Origin: Planctomycetota bacterium
GTDB taxonomy: Bacteria; Planctomycetota; UBA1135
NCBI GenBank assembly: GCA_022447335.1
Contig: JAKVCF010000014.1
Location: 1 to 27,855 of the forward strand
DNA length: 27,855 bases
Reading direction: 5' to 3'
How positions within the stretch are numbered: the first letter of the stretch is position 1; every line of letters begins with the position of its first letter. Under the pieces are notes generated by a model. The model was not told the origin of the DNA and did no database searches. It worked only from the letters and a program-made list of their open reading frames with translations. This document shows positions 23,190-27,855 of the stretch, in pieces. The position numbers were made by a program, and so were the translations under genes.

Positions 23190-23266
23190 GCGCCCGTAGC
23201 TCAGCTGGATAGAGTACTTGGCTACGAACCAAGGGGTCGGAGGTTCGAATCCTTCCGGGCGCGCCA
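23190..23266 (+). tRNA. tRNA-Arg (anticodon ACG), CCA encoded
   Basis: Complete cloverleaf: acceptor GCGCCCG/CGGGCGC, D arm from GCTCAGCTGGATA, anticodon stem CTTGG/CCAAG with loop CTACGAA (anticodon ACG at 23224-23226), T arm GGAGG-TTCGAAT-CCTTC, discriminator G and genomic CCA at 23264-23266. A34 of this tRNA is the known substrate of TadA, which makes inosine to read CGU, CGC and CGA; tadA is the next gene. Confidence 0.95.
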
Positions 23267-23301
23267 TTCAGCCTGGCTTGCGGCCCTCTCGGCATGAACC
23301 G

Positions 23302-23817
23302 ATGAGCTTGCTTTTCCCGCTTGGCCCGCCGGACGATCCCGCGGAACGCGACCTCCGCATTATGGAGATCGCCCTGCGAGAAGCTGTCGCCGCTGCGGCG
23401 CGCGATGAAGTCCCCGTGGGATGCGTGATTGTCCTCGAGAATCGAATTCTGGCTAGTGCGGGGAATCAGGTTGAGCAGTTGCAAGATGCTACTGCGCACG
23501 CCGAGATGCTGGCCTTGACTCAGGCATTCGAAGCCATGGGTTCGAAGCGCCTTATCGGAGCGGAGCTCTACTGCACCCTTGAGCCCTGTGTGATGTGCAC
23601 CGGTGCCATCGTGCACGCTCGGCTTTCGCGAGTGGTGTATGGGGCTGCGGATCCCAAGTTTGGAGGTGTATGTTCGCTGTGCGGGGGCTTCGAGCTTGAG
23701 GGGCTAAACCACCAAGTTCTGACCGTGGGAGGAGTCGAAGCTGAGGCATCGGCTGAGCTACTTCGTGCTTTTTTTCAAGCCAAGCGTCAGGCCAAGAAAG
23801 GCGATCGGCGTACCTAG
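23302..23817 (+). CDS. tadA: tRNA-specific adenosine deaminase (A34 to inosine)
   Basis: 171 residues from the ATG at 23302. The zinc and catalytic motifs are H66-A-E68 (TAHAEML) and P95-C96-V-M-C99, with N55 before them as in TadA. The C-terminal GGVCSLCGGFELEGLNHQV fits the tRNA-binding end. The open frame extends back through the tRNA gene but cannot be coding there; a later ATG at 23362 would remove part of helix 1. No clear Shine-Dalgarno. It directly follows tRNA-Arg(ACG). Guanine/cytosine deaminase relatives are less likely given the context. Confidence 0.93.
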   Translation: MSLLFPLGPPDDPAERDLRIMEIALREAVAAAARDEVPVGCVIVLENRILASAGNQVEQLQDATAHAEMLALTQAFEAMGSKRLIGAELYCTLEPCVMCTGAIVHARLSRVVYGAADPKFGGVCSLCGGFELEGLNHQVLTVGGVEAEASAELLRAFFQAKRQAKKGDRRT

Positions 23818-23827
23818 GGCCCACACT

Positions 23828-23855
23828 TTGCGCACCGCGAGGGCAGCGGTACCAT
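23828..23855 (+). promoter_or_regulatory. Possible promoter for tRNA-Ser(CGA)
   Basis: TTGCGC (23828-23833) and TACCAT (23850-23855) are 16 nt apart, with transcription expected near 23862, six bases before the tRNA. Both elements are imperfect. Confidence 0.45.
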
Positions 23856-23867
23856 GTCCGACCGCGC

Positions 23868-23957
<90 letters not shown>

Positions 23958-24043
23958 ACCCATGCCTGCAGATCTCGAGGCGTGTGAGTTCTTTTTAGAT
24001 CCACCCGAATCCGGGTGGGCCGCCGCGACCCCTTGGGGTCCAC

Positions 24044-24131
<88 letters not shown>

Positions 24132-24134
24132 ATC

Positions 24135-24271
24135 GGGGCGGTGTGGGTGTCGGGGGCTCGGCGTTGCGCAGCGGAAATCACGCGAATCGGGTCAGGCCAG
24201 GAATGGAGCAGCCCTAAGTATGGTCTTCCGGGTGCCGCAGCTGTCCGGGCTTCCGACTCCCACACCCCCCT
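24135..24271 (+). ncRNA. ffs: SRP RNA (4.5S type)
   Basis: The universal domain IV core is present: GGTCAGGCCA, tetraloop GGAA (24200-24203), TGGAGCAGCC, giving the symmetric TCAGG/AGCAG loop bound by Ffh. The ends close as one rod: GGTGTGGG, GTCGG and GCTCGG (24140 onward) pair in order with CCGGGC, CCGAC and CCCACACC (ending 24266). About 130 nt, without an obvious Alu domain. The exact ends are uncertain by a few bases. Placement directly before dnaX matches other bacteria such as Bacillus. It works with Ffh and FtsY to deliver ribosomes to SecY. Confidence 0.92.
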
Positions 24272-24320
24272 CATTTCTGCGCCGCTGAGAGTGTTGCTCT
24301 CGGCTGCTAGACTCGCGCCC

Positions 24321-25928
24321 ATGAGCTACCGCATCCTGGCCCGCAAGTACCGCCCGCGCAGCTTTGCGGACGTGATTGGCCAGGATCACATTGTCACCGC
24401 GCTCAGCCGTGCGATTGCGAAGAATCGGCTTGGTCAGGCTTACTTGCTAGTTGGGCCACGCGGTACCGGCAAGACTAGCACCGCGCGTATTCTGGCAAAG
24501 GCGGTTAACTGTGTGCAGGGGCCGACCGGTGAGCCCTGCCTTGTCTGCGATTCGTGTCGAGAGATTGAATCCGGCAATAATGCCGATGTTATTGAGATTG
24601 ACGGCGCCTCCAACAATGGAGTCGATGATGTGCGCGCGTTGCGCGAACGGGTTCACTATCGCCCGCTACGTGATCGCAATAAGATCTACATCATTGACGA
24701 GGTGCAACGTTTGTCGGGTCCCGCCTTTGATGCGCTGCTGAAGACGCTCGAAGAGCCGCCAGATCATGCGCTCTTTCTGTTCGCGACTACGGACCCACAT
24801 AAGATTCCGGACACCATTGTGTCGCGGTGTCAGGTCTTCGAGTTTCGCCGGCTGCGCGAGGTGGACATCGCTGCCAAGCTTGCCGATATATGCGTGCGCG
24901 AAGAGGTGGAGGTATCGGGGGATGTGTTGCAAACTATTGCCCGTGGTTGCCGCGGTGGTCTGCGTGATGCTGAGTCGATGCTCGATCAGGTGTTGGCGGT
25001 AGCCGAAGGCGCGCCGACCCTAGACGACCTTGAGATGATTGCCGGTTTAGCACGGCCGGAGCGATGGTTGGATCTTTACGAGGCGGTTGCTGTTGACGAT
25101 GCCGCTGGTGTGTTGCATTGCATCGACGCCTTCCTGCAGCGTGGGGGCACGGAGCGAGACTTCGTGCAACAAGGTGCTGACGCATTGCGTGATCTACTGC
25201 ACTTGGTGCTGCTGGGCGAAGACGCTTTGGGCGTCGAGCCCTCGCCAGAGCGTCGGGAGCGCAGCATGAACCTGGCGCGCAGGCTCGGCCGTGATCGACT
25301 TGAGTCGATGCTCGGCATGCTCTTTGCACTCGAGGGGCGCATGGCGCGTGCACCGCTTGCAGCGCGCGCACTTCTCGAGTGGACCATACTGCGCGCGGCT
25401 CGCTTGGGAGAGCTTCTTGATACGGCCCACGTTCTACGAGGCATGCGCGAGGGTGAGTCGCCTCCCGCGCCGGTGGCGGCGCGGCTGCAGCCGGCGCCCT
25501 CTGCAAAAGCCGGCCCAGCAGGGGGCAAAGCTCCGATCCCAGCGCCGGCGCTCTCTATTTCCCCTGCAGCTACTGCTGCCCCCGAAGCGTCGCGCGGTCG
25601 CGAAAGCGAACCTTTGGGCGCGCGAGCCTTTCCAAGCCTTGAATCGCTGCTTGAGCAGGTTCGCGTCGGTCGCGCGAGCCTTGGAAGGGCTATAGACGAG
25701 CTTTATCAGCACGGCGAGATGCGCGCGGACGAGGTGTATCTACTGTTGCGAATGCCGGACGAGCGTGCGCGCGTCATTCTCGAAGATCCGGTCAGCCGTA
25801 AGTGGCTGGAACGTCTGCCGGATTGCCCAGGCCCCTGGACGATCGAGTTTGAGCAGCCGGTGGAGCGCAAAGATCTGGTCGGCGACGCGCTTCGACAGCA
25901 CTTCGACGCCGTCGAGGAGTTACCATAG
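24321..25928 (+). CDS. dnaX: DNA polymerase III subunits gamma/tau
   Basis: Clamp-loader ATPase, 535 residues from the ATG at 24321 (MSYRILARKYRPRSFADVIG); the frame upstream crosses the SRP RNA and tRNA and is not coding. Walker A GPRGTGKT (45-52), zinc Cys 64, 73, 76 and 79, Walker B IIDEVQ (124-129; Q replaces the usual H), sensor SRC (168-170). A Pro/Ala-rich linker at about 390-450 leads to a C-terminal domain of about 80 residues. No A-rich slippery heptamer is seen, so a frameshifted gamma form is not predicted. No Shine-Dalgarno; TAGACT lies 7 nt before the ATG. Confidence 0.96.
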   Translation: MSYRILARKYRPRSFADVIGQDHIVTALSRAIAKNRLGQAYLLVGPRGTGKTSTARILAKAVNCVQGPTGEPCLVCDSCREIESGNNADVIEIDGASNNGVDDVRALRERVHYRPLRDRNKIYIIDEVQRLSGPAFDALLKTLEEPPDHALFLFATTDPHKIPDTIVSRCQVFEFRRLREVDIAAKLADICVREEVEVSGDVLQTIARGCRGGLRDAESMLDQVLAVAEGAPTLDDLEMIAGLARPERWLDLYEAVAVDDAAGVLHCIDAFLQRGGTERDFVQQGADALRDLLHLVLLGEDALGVEPSPERRERSMNLARRLGRDRLESMLGMLFALEGRMARAPLAARALLEWTILRAARLGELLDTAHVLRGMREGESPPAPVAARLQPAPSAKAGPAGGKAPIPAPALSISPAATAAPEASRGRESEPLGARAFPSLESLLEQVRVGRASLGRAIDELYQHGEMRADEVYLLLRMPDERARVILEDPVSRKWLERLPDCPGPWTIEFEQPVERKDLVGDALRQHFDAVEELP

Positions 25929-25932
25929 AAGC

Positions 25933-26256
25933 ATGGCAGGAAGCCTCGGTGATCTCGGTGGGCTGCTCAAGCAGGCTCAGAAGATGCAACGTCAAGTGGC
26001 AGAGCTCCAAGAGGAGCTGGGAAAGAAGACTTTCGAGGGCAGTGCAGGCGGCGGCATGGTCAAAGTCATTGTCAACGGCAAGCGTGAGTTTCAGTCGATC
26101 AAGATCGATCCGCAAGTGATCGATCCAGAAGATGCCGAGATCCTTGAAGACCTCGTCGCCAGCGCGTTGCGTGATGCCTTGGGCCAAGCGGAGAGGGCCA
26201 GTGAAGAGGCGATGAGCGGCGTTACTGGTGGACTGGGCCTGCCAGGCATGATGTAA
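25933..26256 (+). CDS. ybaB: YbaB/EbfC family nucleoid-associated protein
   Basis: 107 residues from the ATG at 25933 (MAGSLGDLGGLLKQAQKMQR). FEGSAGGGMVKVIVNGKREF and KIDPQVIDPEDAEILEDLV are diagnostic of this small dimeric DNA-binding family. The longer open frame overlaps dnaX. Lies 4 nt after dnaX and 7 nt before recR, the classic dnaX-ybaB-recR order. Confidence 0.95.
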   Translation: MAGSLGDLGGLLKQAQKMQRQVAELQEELGKKTFEGSAGGGMVKVIVNGKREFQSIKIDPQVIDPEDAEILEDLVASALRDALGQAERASEEAMSGVTGGLGLPGMM

Positions 26257-26263
26257 GTACTCC

Positions 26264-26905
26264 GTGGCGTTCCCCGAACCGCTTGAACGTCTTATCCGTG
26301 CCCTGGAGAAATTTCCGGGGGTGGGGGCGCGCAGTGCCGAGCGCATGGCGCTGCATGTGTTGCGTTCGCCGCGCGAAGAAGTTGCCGAGCTGGCAATGGC
26401 GTTGCGTGATGCGCGTGTTGAAACAGTGCGTTGCGAGCGGTGCGGAAATGTTTCACTAGAAACGCTCTGCACGATCTGTGCTGATGAGACGCGCGATGCG
26501 GGATTGGTCTGCGTGGTTGAGGGTCCCCGCGAAGTTGAGAAGATGGAGAGTGCCGGTGTTTACGAGGGTACTTATCACGTTTTACTCGAAGGGTTTTCAC
26601 CACGTGAAGGTGCTCAACCGGAGAGTGCGGCCATGCGCCGGTTGTGTGACCGAGTGGCTGGTGGAACGGTGCGCGAGGTGGTATTGGCAACGGCGCCAGA
26701 TCGTGAAGGCGAAGGCGCGGCCATGCTGGTGGTCGAAGCTTTGCGAGGTATGTCGGTGCAGATTACCCGGCTGGCTCGCGGGCTTCCGGTGGGAACGCGG
26801 CTTGAGTATTTGCACGGCGAGATCCTCGCTGAGGCTTTTCGCGGTCGTCGGGAATGTGCCGCAGACGGTGGGCCGGTGGAATCAGGTGGCGCTCCTGAGG
26901 CATGA
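26264..26905 (+). CDS. recR: Recombination mediator protein RecR
   Basis: 213 residues. With RecF/RecO it loads RecA on gapped DNA. The helix-hairpin-helix KFPGVGARSAERMALHVL is at 16-33; the zinc finger uses C57, C60, C69 and C72; the Toprim domain opens VCVVEGPREVEKME (E86). The start is GTG at 26264, as no ATG fits the conserved N-terminus (AFPEPLERLIRAL). The C-terminus is about 15 residues longer than usual (ECAADGGPVESGGAPEA). Overlaps truA by 4 nt. Confidence 0.95.
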   Translation: MAFPEPLERLIRALEKFPGVGARSAERMALHVLRSPREEVAELAMALRDARVETVRCERCGNVSLETLCTICADETRDAGLVCVVEGPREVEKMESAGVYEGTYHVLLEGFSPREGAQPESAAMRRLCDRVAGGTVREVVLATAPDREGEGAAMLVVEALRGMSVQITRLARGLPVGTRLEYLHGEILAEAFRGRRECAADGGPVESGGAPEA

Positions 26906-27753
26906 GTGCGCCGCGACGCTTTGCATTACTCGTCGCCTACGATGGCAGTCCTTTCCACGGCTACCAGCGTCAGCACGGTTTCCCGACCATTCAGTCTGAG
27001 CTTGAAGATGCTTGGGCAGCTGTCAGCGCCGAAGCTGTAATGATGATTGGTAGCGGTCGCACCGATGCAGGGGTACATGCGATGGGGCAAGTGGTGCATT
27101 TTGATACGTGGTCGTGCTTGCCGGAGATCCGGATTGTGAAAGCATTGAACGCTTACCTGCCCGATGAGATCGTGGTGCGCGCGGCGCGTGAGGTCAGTTC
27201 AGATTTTCACGCTAGTTACAGTGCAATAGGCAAGCGTTACTTCTACTTCTTGCAGGTCAGCGAAACGCGGCCAGTATGGTCGGCTGGGCGTGCGACCTGG
27301 GAACGACGACCACGACTCGACCTAGAAGCGATGCGTTTAGCGGGGCAATATCTGCTTGGCCGCCATAACTTTTCATCTTTTGCTGCTGCTGGACGTACAA
27401 CTACAAGTGATGTGCGCACGCTGCAGGCTATTCACTTTGTGCCGATGCGTTATGGCCTAGCTATTGCTTTTCAGGGCGATGGATTTCTATACAAGATGAT
27501 CCGCAATCTAGTCGGCAGTCTGCTCGAGGTTGGCCGAGGCAAGTGGGGGCCCGCCTGGATCGGACAGGTTCTTGAGGCGGAGGACCGCAAGCGGGCTGCG
27601 GCTACCGCGCCCCCAGATGGCCTTTATTTGGGCCGTGTGCTCTATTCCGATCCACTCTTTGTCGCCCAACGTGGGCGATTCTCTGGAAGTCCGCGGCTCA
27701 ACCCGGCAAGCGACCCTGTTTTTCCAGCACGCGAGGGCTTAGGCTTAGACTGA
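26902..27753 (+). CDS. truA: tRNA pseudouridine(38-40) synthase TruA
   Basis: Makes pseudouridine at positions 38-40 of many tRNAs. 283 residues. VAYDGSPFHGYQRQ, catalytic D55 in GSGRTDAGVHAMGQV, RYFYFLQV, HNFSSFAAAGR and GDGFLYKMIRNLVGSLLEVG are family signatures. A C-terminal tail of about 30 residues follows the VLYSDPLF end typical of the family. ATGA overlap with recR indicates coupling. Confidence 0.96.
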   Translation: MSAPRRFALLVAYDGSPFHGYQRQHGFPTIQSELEDAWAAVSAEAVMMIGSGRTDAGVHAMGQVVHFDTWSCLPEIRIVKALNAYLPDEIVVRAAREVSSDFHASYSAIGKRYFYFLQVSETRPVWSAGRATWERRPRLDLEAMRLAGQYLLGRHNFSSFAAAGRTTTSDVRTLQAIHFVPMRYGLAIAFQGDGFLYKMIRNLVGSLLEVGRGKWGPAWIGQVLEAEDRKRAAATAPPDGLYLGRVLYSDPLFVAQRGRFSGSPRLNPASDPVFPAREGLGLD

Positions 27754-27792
27754 AAGATGGTGACTCCCCGCGGGTTAACCGTGAAATTGACC

Positions 27793-27855
27793 ATGAAGTT
27801 CCATGTGACGCTAAAAAACGACGCCGTCCCGGCCGCCCTTCGCGGCTATGCGGAG
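27793..27855 (+). CDS. N-terminus of a possible ribosome hibernation-promoting factor (3' truncated by window edge)
   Basis: Only 21 codons are visible: MKFHVTLKNDAVPAALRGYA and one more. The pattern of a first beta strand followed by xPxALRxYAE resembles the start of HPF/RaiA proteins, which dimerise or silence idle ribosomes. An in-frame ATG at 27757 (MVTPRGLTVKLT) could add 12 residues. No other evidence is available within the window. Confidence 0.4.
   Translation, partial: MKFHVTLKNDAVPAALRGYAE

Noticed and set aside
23218..23301. Upstream extension of tadA to 23218
   Set aside because: It would translate the anticodon, T arm and acceptor of tRNA-Arg; the encoded residues are the tRNA artefact type.
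24001..24018. CCACCCG/CGGGTGG hairpin between the tRNA-Ser genes as terminator
   Set aside because: Only 7 bp and no T-run on either strand after the stem; may be incidental or a processing element.
24294..24313. TTGCTC with TAGACT as a standard dnaX promoter
   Set aside because: The spacing is only 8 nt, too short for a sigma-70 promoter.
24321..25928. Programmed frameshift in dnaX producing gamma
   Set aside because: No A AAA AAG-like slippery heptamer was found in the coding sequence.

Overview
This window is a core translation and transcription locus from a GC-rich bacterium. It carries the 3' end of rpoC, then the str, S10, spc and alpha ribosomal-protein clusters as one long plus-strand run ending with rplQ. 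After these come dnaE on the minus strand, then tRNA-Arg, tadA, two tRNA-Ser genes, an SRP RNA, dnaX, ybaB, recR, truA and the first codons of a further gene. No phage, insertion sequence or CRISPR array was seen. Weak clues point to the Planctomycetota or a neighbouring phylum: RpoA opens with MRIRWREFELP, RpoC resembles planctomycete RpoC in remembered motifs, tuf is absent from str, L30 is absent, and adenylate kinase has the short LID. I made no alignment, so this placement is tentative.

Layout. 1-3006 rpoC (5' truncated); 3043-3968 promoter, rpsL, rpsG; 3986-4020 a long perfect hairpin; 4035-4505 a Tsr3/DUF367-like gene; 4516-5056 a decayed fusA (EF-G) remnant; 5053-5186 S10 promoter and structured leader; 5187-14251 rpsJ, rplC, rplD, rplW, rplB, rpsS, rplV, rpsC, rplP, rpmC, rpsQ, rplN, rplX, rplE, rpsN, rpsH, rplF, rplR, rpsE, rplO (rpmD missing); 14262-19480 secY, adk, infA, rpmJ, rpsM, rpsK, rpsD, rpoA, rplQ (map missing); 19503-19540 bidirectional terminator; 19558-23070 dnaE (minus); 23144-24271 tRNA-Arg(ACG), tadA, tRNA-Ser(CGA), tRNA-Ser(GGA), SRP RNA; 24321-27753 dnaX, ybaB, recR, truA; 27793-end a possible hibernation-factor start.

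How the genes work together. Nearly everything builds or serves the ribosome and RNA polymerase, with protein export (SecY, SRP RNA) and replication/repair (DnaE, DnaX, YbaB, RecR) attached. The tRNA-Arg(ACG) gene sits directly before tadA, whose product deaminates A34 of that tRNA.

The unusual content is inside the conserved block. A probable bacterial homologue of the eukaryotic/archaeal rRNA aminocarboxypropyltransferase Tsr3 follows rpsG. The resident fusA has collapsed to its two ends. Several ribosome-associated proteins depart from the usual form: L2 has an altered loop next to its key histidine, L16 has about 33 extra basic residues, and IF-1 has an Arg/Gly/Pro tail. The two ribosomal-protein promoters share an identical start-site sequence.
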